Positions 1-8,200 of a stretch of 64,000 nt of DNA are shown piece by piece (positions within the stretch are counted from its first letter, which is position 1; each line of letters begins with the position of its first letter). The stretch is from Actinacidiphila glaucinigra. GTDB taxonomy: Bacteria > Actinomycetota > Actinomycetes > Streptomycetales > Streptomycetaceae. A program made the translations under genes and the position numbers. The stretch covers positions 434,001 through 498,000 of the forward strand of contig NZ_FZOF01000005.1 in NCBI RefSeq assembly GCF_900188405.1, read 5' to 3'. The notes beneath the pieces are model-generated. The model was not told the DNA's origin. It made no database searches and worked only from the letters and a program-made list of their open reading frames with translations.

Positions 1-2763
1 TCCTGGGTGCTGGCGGGCATGGAGTGGGCCGCGGTCGACCAGGACGCGGACATCGTGAGCATGAGCCTGGGCTCCGAGAACCCCTCCGACGGCACGGATC
101 CCCTCAGCGCCGCGGTCGACCGCCTGAGCGCGCAGACCGGTGCGCTGTTCGTGATCGCCGCGGGCAACATGGGCACGCCCGGCAGCATCGGCGCGCCGGG
201 CGCGGCGGACGCCGCGCTCACCGTGGGAGCCGTCGACTCCTCCGACGAGATGGCCTGGTTCTCCAGCCAGGGTCCGCGCGTCGGCGACGGCGGCCTCAAG
301 CCGGAGATCACCGCCCCGGGCGTCGACGTCCTGGCCGCCCGCTCGCAGTACGCGCCCGAGGGCGAGGGCAGCTACCAGACGCTCAGCGGCACCTCGATGG
401 CCACACCGCACGTCGCGGGCGCGGCGGCCCTGCTCGCGGCCGCGCGTCCCGGGCTGACCGGCGCCCAGCTCAAGGACCTGCTGGTGAGCAGCTCGAAGCG
501 CACCCCGCAGTACGACGCGTTCCAGGCGGGCAGCGGCCGGGTGGACGTCCCGTCGGCGCTCGGCGCCGGCGTGTTCGCCTCGGCGACCGCGTTCACCGGC
601 CAGGCGGAGGCGGGCGGCGGCGCGACCGCGATCCGGCGCCCGGTCACGTACACCAACACCGGGGGTTCCCCGGTGACGCTCGCCCTGTCCGTCGACGCAC
701 CGAACGCCCCCGCGGGGCTGTTCGCGCTGTCCGCGTCGCAGGTCGTCGTGCCGGCGCACGGCACCGCCGAGGTCACCGTCGCCATCGACGGTTCGAAGGC
801 GACCGGCAACGGCCGCTGGTCCGGCCAGGTCGTCGCGGCCGACACGGCGGGGAAGACGGTCACCCACACGGCGGTGTCGCTGGGCGACGCCGCCCACAAG
901 CTGACCATGGTCCTCAAGGACGGCGAAGGCAAGCCCATGTCCGGCGTCGTCCAGGTGCTGCGCTCCGGCGACTTCGACCCGGCGTTCTACCTCGTCGACC
1001 AGACCGGGCGGCTGGAGACCTGGATCCCGGACGACGTCTACTCGGTGCTGTCCTTCAAGGACGTGCGCGGGGTGCACGGCGGGCACTCGATGGGCATGGC
1101 GCTCCTCGGCGACCCCGAGGTCGTCATGGACCGCGACCGGACGGTGACGCTGGACGCGACGAAGCTCCAGCGCGTCGAGATGACGACACCGCAGCCGACC
1201 GAGGCGACGTACCAGCGCCTGGAGTACAACCGCGCGATGGGCGGCGGCACATGGCGCGACTACATGGAGACCCAGACCAGCTACGACAGCCTCTGGGCCC
1301 AGCCCACCACGCACAAGGTCACCCACGGCGACTTCTACCTCGGCGCCCGCTGGCGCAAGGAGCAGCCCGCCCTGTCAGTGACGACCCGCGACGACGAGTT
1401 CACCGACGTCCTGCGGCAGGAGGACGTCACCGCACTCCCCAAGGGCAACTACTCGTTCCCGCTGGTGGCCGCCGGTGACGGCGCGAGCGCGGACTACGCC
1501 GGCCTTTCCGCCCGCGGCAAGGCCGTGGTCGTGCGCCGCAACGGGAACGTGGACGACGCCGAGCAGGCCGCGGCGGCGGTCGCGGCGGGCGCCAGACTCC
1601 TGCTCGTCGTGAACGACCAGCCGGGACGCCAGCTGCGGAGCTACACCGGCGACCCCTTCCTCCCGCCCGCCCCCATCGACGTCGCGCTGCTCAGCACCGA
1701 CGAGGGCGAGCGGCTCATGCGCCGCGCGTCGGCGCGGGGCGCCGTCCTGAAGGTCGGCTCGCAGCCGGTCAGCCCGTACGTCTACGACCTCATGTGGACG
1801 TGGCACAACGAGATCCCGGGCCGGCTCGTCGTCGAGGGCGGCACGAAGAACCTGGCCCGGGTCGACGTGACCTTCGACAGCCCCGACCCGGCCAAGGGCG
1901 GCGGCGAGTTCCGCTTCGACTGGCCCGTGTACTCCAACTGGGGCCTCGGCCTGACGATGCGGGAGCCGGTGAACTCCCGGCGGGTCGACTGGGTCTCCAC
2001 CGGACCCGGGTACTCCTGGGGCCAGGAGGCGTACGTCGACGGCCTGATGTACGAGATCGAGCCGCGCGCCACGTACCGGGCGGGCAGCAGGCACTCCCAG
2101 GAGTGGTTCAAGCCCGTCGAGCGGCCGTACCTCAACAACAACTACAAGCTGCCCACCCGCAGCGGGAGCTGGCTGGCCTTCGACATCCCCGCCTGGGGCG
2201 GCGCGGACCACGTCGGCATGTCGATGGACTACGACCGCACGCGGCAGACGCTGGCGCTCTACCAGGGCGGCACGCTCCTGGGCCGGAGCACGACCAACAC
2301 CAGCATGGGGGGCACCGCCCCGGCCGCGGGCAAGCTGCCCTACCGCCTGGTGCTGGACGCGAGCCGTGACGCGTCGGTGAGCCCCTACTCCTCCGCCACG
2401 CGCACCGAGTGGGAGTTCACGTCCAAGGCGCCGTCGGGCGACGACGCCGCGGTGCTGCCGCTGCCGCAGATCGACTACCGCGTCGCCACGGACGAGGAGG
2501 GCAGGGCCGCCCGGAACGACACGCTGTCCGTGACCGCCGCCCACCTCCCGGGCGCGGTGGGCGCGGGTACCCTCTCGGCCGTCTCGCTGGAGGTGTCCTA
2601 CGACGACGGACGCACCTGGCGGAAGACCGCCTGCGGGCACGACGGCCGCTTCAAGCTGTCCGCCCCGAAGCAGGCCCGGTTCGTCTCGCTGCGTGCGCGT
2701 GCGCACGACTCCGCGGGCAACGCGGTCACCCAGACCGTGACCCGGGCCTTCGGCCTGCGCTGA
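1..2763 (+). CDS. S8 (subtilisin-like) secreted serine peptidase, 5'-truncated by window edge
   Basis: The reading frame is open from base 1, so the start and the catalytic Asp and His lie upstream. The visible part opens at SWVLAGMEWAA, which matches residue 327 of the related peptidase at 5271-9008, so about 326 residues are missing. The oxyanion segment (VIAAGN) and the catalytic Ser in GTSMATPHVAG (Ser codon 394-396) are present. About 750 residues follow the catalytic domain, including a segment like a protease-associated domain and Ig/jelly-roll-like beta regions; these are conserved in the downstream paralogue but their role is unknown. It is probably secreted, by analogy with the paralogue, and degrades extracellular protein. 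A strong hairpin follows the stop codon. Confidence 0.93.
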   Translation, partial: SWVLAGMEWAAVDQDADIVSMSLGSENPSDGTDPLSAAVDRLSAQTGALFVIAAGNMGTPGSIGAPGAADAALTVGAVDSSDEMAWFSSQGPRVGDGGLKPEITAPGVDVLAARSQYAPEGEGSYQTLSGTSMATPHVAGAAALLAAARPGLTGAQLKDLLVSSSKRTPQYDAFQAGSGRVDVPSALGAGVFASATAFTGQAEAGGGATAIRRPVTYTNTGGSPVTLALSVDAPNAPAGLFALSASQVVVPAHGTAEVTVAIDGSKATGNGRWSGQVVAADTAGKTVTHTAVSLGDAAHKLTMVLKDGEGKPMSGVVQVLRSGDFDPAFYLVDQTGRLETWIPDDVYSVLSFKDVRGVHGGHSMGMALLGDPEVVMDRDRTVTLDATKLQRVEMTTPQPTEATYQRLEYNRAMGGGTWRDYMETQTSYDSLWAQPTTHKVTHGDFYLGARWRKEQPALSVTTRDDEFTDVLRQEDVTALPKGNYSFPLVAAGDGASADYAGLSARGKAVVVRRNGNVDDAEQAAAAVAAGARLLLVVNDQPGRQLRSYTGDPFLPPAPIDVALLSTDEGERLMRRASARGAVLKVGSQPVSPYVYDLMWTWHNEIPGRLVVEGGTKNLARVDVTFDSPDPAKGGGEFRFDWPVYSNWGLGLTMREPVNSRRVDWVSTGPGYSWGQEAYVDGLMYEIEPRATYRAGSRHSQEWFKPVERPYLNNNYKLPTRSGSWLAFDIPAWGGADHVGMSMDYDRTRQTLALYQGGTLLGRSTTNTSMGGTAPAAGKLPYRLVLDASRDASVSPYSSATRTEWEFTSKAPSGDDAAVLPLPQIDYRVATDEEGRAARNDTLSVTAAHLPGAVGAGTLSAVSLEVSYDDGRTWRKTACGHDGRFKLSAPKQARFVSLRARAHDSAGNAVTQTVTRAFGLR

Positions 2764-2786
2764 CAGGGGGGCACCGCATCCCCACC

Positions 2787-2820
2787 GGTGCGGGCGGGCC
2801 GTCCACGGCCCGCCCGCACC
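2787..2820 (+). terminator. Hairpin terminator after the first subtilase
   Basis: A perfect 15-bp stem (2787-2801 with 2806-2820, 4-nt loop) lies 24 bp after the stop codon. There is no U-tract, as is common for Streptomyces terminators. It also lies just beyond the end of the minus-strand gene remnant, so it may act in both directions. Confidence 0.7.
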
Positions 2821-2977
2821 GCCGTCATCGCCCCCGCGCCGCGAGCGCGGCGGCCGGGATCCCGTGTGCCGCGAGCCGCGCCAGGAGTTCCGCCTCCTGC
2901 GGCCGTGTGACGGCGATCCGCAGACCGGTCCCCGCGTCGTGCGCGACGAAGACCGTCCGTCCCCCGCACCGGCCGTA

Positions 2978-3280
2978 GGCCGTGTCGTCAAATGAGCTCC
3001 CCCAGCTACCGCTGGGAGGTGCCCCCACCGCCCGGAGGGCGGGCTCGGCGGCTCCCCCAGCTGACGCTGGGCGGTGCCCCCAGGTGCGGTGCATCGCAAG
3101 GCGGAGAGTCGTCCTCGTAGTGGGCTACTCGGACGATTCGACAACGCAGCGTGGGGGCACCTCCCAGCGAAGCTGGGGGAGTGCCGTGCCTGGGGGCACC
3201 TCCCGGCGGAGCTGGGGGAGCGTCGCCGAGTGGGGGCACCCCCGGCCGAAGGTTGGGGGAGGGCATTTGACGACACGGCC
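2978..3280. mobile_element. 303-bp MITE-like element with 17-bp terminal inverted repeats and TA duplication
   Basis: The ends are perfect 17-bp inverted repeats, GGCCGTGTCGTCAAATG at 2978-2994 and its complement at 3264-3280; similarity continues imperfectly for about 12 bp more. TA flanks both sides (2976-2977 and 3281-3282), consistent with a 2-bp target duplication as made by IS630/Tc1-mariner or IS427-type IS5 transposases. No transposase ORF fits inside, so it is non-autonomous and would need a transposase supplied in trans. It interrupts a minus-strand hypothetical gene. Confidence 0.85.
2997..3262. repeat. Five copies of a ~33-bp palindromic unit inside the MITE
   Basis: Units begin near 2997, 3054, 3150, 3190 and 3231. 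Each has the pattern CTCCCCCAGCT, a short spacer, GCTGGGAGGTGCCCCC or its complement. Two are in one orientation and three in the other, so the element could fold into a large clustered stem-loop structure. The last copy (3231-3262) is the most diverged. Confidence 0.8.
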
Positions 3281-3661
3281 TAAGCGTGGATCGTGTACGG
3301 GGCCAGGTCGAGCAGCAGGCCGAACTGCGCGTCGTCCCGTGCGTCGATGTCGATCCCCATTCCGGGGTCGTCCCTCCGGGAGCGCGTCCCGGCTGTCACC
3401 GCCTCCCGGGCCAGGGCGAGCACACCCCGGTACGAGGACAGCGCCTCGTCGGGCCAGGCACCGTCGGTGTAGGCGTCGACGTGCGCGCTGTGGAGATCCG
3501 GCCGCAGGACGCGCAACGCCTCCCGGTGGACGAGCACCACGTCCGCGGGCTCCAGTCCGCACGCGGGCACGAATCCGCGGCGCCGGCCGCCGTCCTTGTC
3601 GATCACCCCGAAGACCCTGCCATACGCCTTCGCCCCCCCGCTTCACGCGGTGCCACGGAAG

Positions 3662-3703
3662 ACGCCGGGACCCCGGGGGCGGCGGCCCCCGGGGTCCCGG
3701 CGT
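3662..3703 (-). terminator. 19-bp stem hairpin downstream of the FMN reductase gene
   Basis: A perfect 19-bp stem (3662-3680 with 3685-3703, 4-nt loop) begins 8 bp past the stop codon of the minus-strand reductase. It also separates that gene from the interrupted gene downstream. Confidence 0.75.
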
Positions 3704-3711
3704 GGGGCGGG

Positions 3712-4269
3712 TCAGGCCGCGGCGGCGCCGGCCCGGCTGAGCTGCTCGATGACCCCGGTCAGGCCCTCGACGACCTCGGAGTCGTCGGCCGGGTGGGTCT
3801 CGGCGAAGCGGATCACGGAGCCCGGGATGGAGAGCTTGACGTCCGTGAGGACCGCGGCACCGGCGATGCCGGCGGCCTTGCGGGCCTCGTCCTGCGCCCA
3901 CACGCCGCCGTACTGGCCGTACGAGGTGCCGACCACGGCGACCGGCTTGCCGGACAGGGCGCCCGCGCCGTGGGGGCGCGACAGCCAGTCGATGGCGTTC
4001 TTGAGGACGGCCGGGATGGTGCCGTTGTACTCGGGCGAGAAGAGCAGGAGCGCGTCGGCCGCGGCGGCGGTGGCCCGCAGGCGTGCGGCGGCCTCCGGCA
4101 CCGAGCCCTCGACGTCGATGTCCTCGTTGTAGAAGGGGACCTCCGCCAGACCCTCGTAGAGCGTGATCTCGACGCCCTCGGGGGCGTGCTTCATGGCGGC
4201 CTCGGCGAGCTGGCGGTTGTGCGAACCGGCGCGGAGGCTGCCGACCAGAGCGAGGATGCGGACGGACAT
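3712..4269 (-). CDS. NAD(P)H-dependent FMN reductase (flavodoxin-like)
   Basis: The product has 185 residues, the usual length for the NADPH-dependent FMN reductase family (PF03358). An N-terminal strand-loop (LALVGSLRAGSHNRQLAE) forms the FMN phosphate-binding region, and SPEYNGTIPAVLKNAIDWL is the family's hallmark flavin-contact motif. Such enzymes reduce flavins, quinones or azo/chromate-type acceptors in the cytoplasm. The gene is divergent from a TetR regulator with 112 bp between the start codons; two similar palindromes in that gap suggest direct repression and induction by a reactive small molecule. A strong hairpin follows the stop. The physiological electron acceptor cannot be read from the sequence. 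Confidence 0.93.
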   Translation of the reverse strand: MSVRILALVGSLRAGSHNRQLAEAAMKHAPEGVEITLYEGLAEVPFYNEDIDVEGSVPEAAARLRATAAAADALLLFSPEYNGTIPAVLKNAIDWLSRPHGAGALSGKPVAVVGTSYGQYGGVWAQDEARKAAGIAGAAVLTDVKLSIPGSVIRFAETHPADDSEVVEGLTGVIEQLSRAGAAAA

Positions 4270-4300
4270 GGGCGATCTCCCTAGCTGCTTGACCGACTGA

Positions 4301-4320
4301 AAACGGACCGCGGTCCGGTT
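4301..4320. promoter_or_regulatory. Palindromic operator 1, probable TetR site
   Basis: AAACGGACCGCGGTCCGGTT is an inverted repeat with one mismatched pair, centred at 4310/4311. It lies between the divergent FMN reductase and TetR genes and shares its core with the second palindrome centred 36 bp away. Confidence 0.8.
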
Positions 4321-4336
4321 GAAAGTTGTAGCAGCT

Positions 4337-4356
4337 AAACGGACTGCGGTCCACTT
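4337..4356. promoter_or_regulatory. Palindromic operator 2, probable TetR site
   Basis: AAACGGACTGCGGTCCACTT is a weaker version of operator 1, keeping the ACGGAC-(C/T)GCGGTCC core. It lies 26 bp upstream of the TetR start codon, so occupancy would also affect the regulator's own expression. Confidence 0.75.
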
Positions 4357-4381
4357 TCATTCCCGCCGCTACGCTGTGGCC

Positions 4382-5032
4382 ATGACCGAGCCGCCCCGCG
4401 CCGTCTTCCCCGTGCGCGACGCCTCCGCCGGACCCGCGGACCTCACGCTCACACCGGCGGGCGAGCCACCGCGGCTGCGCGCCGACGCCGCGCGGAACCG
4501 CAAGCGCCTGCTGGAGGTGGCGGCGGAACTCGCCGCCGAGCGCGGCGCGGCGAACGTCACCATGGAGGCCGTCGCCGCCGCGGCCGAGGTCGGCAAGGGG
4601 ACGGTCTTCCGGCGCTTCGGCGACCGCGGGGGGCTGATGCTGTCGCTGCTCGACCACATCGAGCAGCAGATCCAGGCCGCCTTCCTCTCGGGCCCGCCGC
4701 CCTTGGGGCCGGACGCCCCGCCGCTGGAGCGGCTGCGCGCCTTCGGCCCGGCCGTGATACGTCACGAGCACGCCCATCGCGACCTGTACATGGCCGCGCA
4801 CCGGGAGCAGAGCCGCCGCTACAACCCGTCGTACCAGGTCAGGCTCACTCATCTGACGCTGCTGCTCCGGCAGGTGGGCGCCCCCGGTGACGTCGAACTG
4901 ACCGGGCACACCCTGCAGGGCTATCTCGACACCGTGCTCGTCGAGTACCTGCTCACGTCCCGCGGCATGCCCGTCGAGCGGCTGGACGCCGGCTGGCACG
5001 ACCTCGTCGACCGCCTCGGCACACCGCGGTAG
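4382..5032 (+). CDS. TetR/AcrR family transcriptional regulator
   Basis: The product has 216 residues from ATG 4382; a longer in-frame TTG start at 4319 would overlap the operators and is rejected. Residues about 38-85 form the TetR helix-turn-helix (RKRLLEVAAELAAERG...TMEAVAAAAEVGKGTVFRRFGDRGGLM). The C-terminal part is an all-helical ligand and dimer domain. It faces an FMN reductase gene across two matching palindromes, so it most likely represses that gene and itself. The inducer is unknown. Confidence 0.95.
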   Translation: MTEPPRAVFPVRDASAGPADLTLTPAGEPPRLRADAARNRKRLLEVAAELAAERGAANVTMEAVAAAAEVGKGTVFRRFGDRGGLMLSLLDHIEQQIQAAFLSGPPPLGPDAPPLERLRAFGPAVIRHEHAHRDLYMAAHREQSRRYNPSYQVRLTHLTLLLRQVGAPGDVELTGHTLQGYLDTVLVEYLLTSRGMPVERLDAGWHDLVDRLGTPR

Positions 5033-5270
5033 CGGGCCGCGGGCCTCGTCGCGTCCCCACTGCCGCGCTCCCACGCGCCGCGCTCCCGTGTCGCCGCGCT
5101 CCCCTGTCGCCGCGCCCTGCCCGGCACCGGCGGGCGGGGCCCGATTTTGTCGTGATCCCGACAGCAGGCGGAAAGACGCCGCTGTTCGTCTCTCGTTTAC
5201 CGGTCCGTTGAATCGTTTAACTCGCTAGCATGCGGCGGACATTGGATGGATCTAACGTGAAGGATCCCCT

Positions 5271-8200
5271 GTGAGACCGCTCTTCCCAGGCCGAACCGGC
5301 CTGCCGATCGTCGCGGGTGTCGCGGCCGTGCTGATGGTGATCCCACCGGCGGCTGCCAGCGACCACGCCGCCGCCGGCTCCCCGTCGGACAGCGTGACCG
5401 TGACCGGCGGAGCCCCCGCCGGCTCCACCCCGCGCACCGTCACCCTCATCACCGGCGACCGGGTCACCGTCGCACCCGGCGGCGACGGCCGCGCCTCCGT
5501 GACCGTGGAAGGCCCCCGGGGCCACCGCGCGGACGCCCGCATCACCACGCGGCAAGGCGACACCTACGTCTACCCGTTCGCCGCCGAGCGGTACGTGGCG
5601 GCCGGGCTGCTGGACACCGACCTCTTCAACGTCACGCGCCTGATCGCGGACGGTTACGACGACGCGCGGTCCAAGGGCCTGCCCGTCATCCTGACCTACT
5701 CCTCCGACGCCCGCCGCAGGCTCGCGGCGCCCGCCCTCCCCGAGGGGGCCACCGGCGCACGCGCGCTGACCAGCATCGACAGCACCGCCACCACCCAGGA
5801 CCACGACCAGGCGGCGGAGTTCTGGGCCGACCTGACCGGCCCGGCCACCGCGCAGACCACCGCGAAGGCGAAAGCCGGCGGCCTCGCCCTCACCGGCGGC
5901 GTGCGCAAGGTGTGGCTGGACGGCAAGGTCAAGGCCGACCTCGCGGACAGCGTCGCGCAGATCGGCGCCCCCGACGTGTGGGCGGGCGGCGACACGGGCC
6001 AGGGTGTGGACGTCGCGGTCCTCGACACGGGCTACGACCCCGGGCACCCCGACCTCGACGGCGTCGTCACCGACTCCCGCAGCTTCGTGCCCGGCGAGGA
6101 CGTCGACGACCACCACGGCCACGGCACCCACGTGGCGTCCACCATCGCCGGCAGCGGCGCCGCCTCCGACGGCAAGGAGAAGGGCGTCGCCCCCGGCGTG
6201 CGGCTGCACGTGGGCAAGGTCCTCAGCAACGCCGGCAGCGGTTCCGACTCCTGGATCATCAGCGGCATGGAGTGGGCCGCCCGCGAGGCCAAGGCCCGCG
6301 TGGTCAGCATGAGTCTCGGCAGCGACCAGCCCACCGACGGCACCGACCCGATGAGCCAGGCGGTGAACGAACTCAGCGCCGAGACCGGCACGCTGTTCAC
6401 CATAGCCGCCGGCAACTCGGGCCCGTACGAGGGCACCGTGGCGGCGCCCGGCGCCGCCGACGCCGCGCTCACCGTCGGCGCCGTCGACTCCTCCGACGCC
6501 ATCGCCGACTTCTCCAGCCGCGGCCCCCGCTTCCGGGACGACGCGATGAAGCCGGAGATCACCGCCCCCGGCGTCGACATCCTGGCGGCCCGCTCGCAGT
6601 GGGCGCCCTTCGGCACCGGGTCGTACGCCACCCTCAGCGGCACGTCGATGGCCACCCCGCACGTGGCGGGCGTCGCCGCCCTGGTGGCGGCGAAGCACCC
6701 CGACTGGAACGGCGCCCGGATCAAGGACGCCCTGGTCTCGACCTCCGTGGCGACGCCGGACATCCCCGCGGACTCCGGCGGCAACGGCCGCGTGGACGCG
6801 GTGGCCGCCACCAGCAGCACGCTCGTGGCCACGGCCACCGCCGACGCCGGCATCCACCCCCCGGGCGGCGAGGCCGGCGGGACCGTCACCCGCACCGTGG
6901 AATGGGCCAACTCCGGTGACACCGCGGTCACCGTGACGCCGCGCCTGGACGCGGGGGACGCGCCCGAGGGCCTCTTCACGGTGACAGACCGTCAGGTCAC
7001 TGTCCCCGCACACGGCACCGCGTCCACCACCGTGACCACCACGCTCGACCGGGCCCCGGCGGGATCCCGCTTCACCGGGCACGTCGAGGGCGTCGTCGAC
7101 GGCAAGGCCGTCACGCGCACCCTGCTCGCGGTCAGCACCCGTGACGAGTACCACCACCTGCGCGTCCACGTCACCGACCGCGCCGGCGACCCGATGGTCG
7201 GCCTGGTGATGTACCAGCGCAAGGGCGACGAGTACGCGCAGGCCCTCTACACCGACCTCGACGGCGTGCTCGACACCGTCGTCCCGCCGGGCACGTACAC
7301 CGTCTGGACCTGGGGCGCCGTGCGCGGCGTCCACGGCGAGTCCTCCTACGGGCGGGCGCTGCTGGCCAGGACCGGCGTCGTGGTCGGCAACGCCGACACC
7401 GACACGACGCTGGACGGCACGAAGCTGCGCAGGACCGAGGTCGTCACGCCGAAGACCTCCACGGACAGCGACATCCGCATGGACTTCAACCAGTCCTTCA
7501 AGGACGGGTCCCCGGCGATCACGGACACCGCGACGGTCGGCGACGGCTTCGACAGCGTGTGGGCGCTGCCCATGCCGAAGGCCTCCGGCGGCGACCTGGC
7601 GTACACGGCCCGCTGGCGCATGCAGCAGCCGCTGCTGGCGCTCTCCTCCGGTGACCAGGTCTTCGACGACCTGTGGCTCCAGCCCGGTTCCGGCCGTCCC
7701 GCCGAGGGCACCGGCACGCTGCCCGCGGTCTTCGCCGGCAAGGGCACCGCGGCCGAGTACGCGTCCGCCGGCGCCAAGGGCAAGGTGGCCGTGGTCCGCT
7801 ACACGGGGGACGACGACCAGATCACCGACGCCCAGAAGGCGGGCGTCGCCCTGCTGGTCGTGGTGAACGACCTGGACGGCCGGCTGCGCGAGCCCGTGCG
7901 CCGCACCACCCTCGTCGTCGCCGGCATCTCCCGCACCGAGGGCGAGACGCTGATCGGCCGCATCCAGGACAGCCGTTCCGGCTCGGTGCCGATGCGGGTC
8001 GTCGGCCACGCCGAGACGGACTACCTGTACGACCTGGTGCACACCTGGCACGGGACGATCCCGCAGACCCAGCGCTACGCGCCGGCCGAGCACCGGCTGG
8101 CCCGGGTCGACGTCGGGTTCCGCAACGAACCCGGCACGGAGGTCGACGAGTTCCGCTACGACATCCAGCCCTACCTGGGTGTCAAGGTCGGCGGCACCCG

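Larger units (their letters stand above)
2825..3606 (-). pseudogene. Hypothetical protein gene split by a MITE-like insertion
   Basis: The 5' part runs from GTG at 3606 (IDKDGGRRRGF) to 3283, where the stop TAG is made from the duplicated TA plus the first base of the element. The 3' part (TVFVAHDAGTGLRIAVTRP...AARGR) continues at 2975 and ends at 2825. Removing 2978-3280 and one TA copy restores one frame of 159 codons (158 residues), reading ...APYTIHAYGRCGGRTVFV.... Coding-like sequence (AKAYGRVFG) also extends upstream of the GTG; a run of seven Gs on the coding strand (C at 3633-3639) separates it from a further in-frame GTG if one G is dropped, so the annotated start may itself follow a frameshift. 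The family is not recognised. The present allele would give only a 108-residue product. Confidence 0.75.

Noticed and set aside
2997-3262. Palindromic units as a CRISPR array
   Set aside because: The units occur in both orientations with irregular spacing, there are no unique spacers of constant length and no cas genes, and they lie between transposon-like ends.
4319-4381. Longer TetR protein starting at TTG 4319
   Set aside because: The added residues are translated from the operator and promoter region, TTG is a rare start and there is no ribosome site; ATG 4382 fits better.
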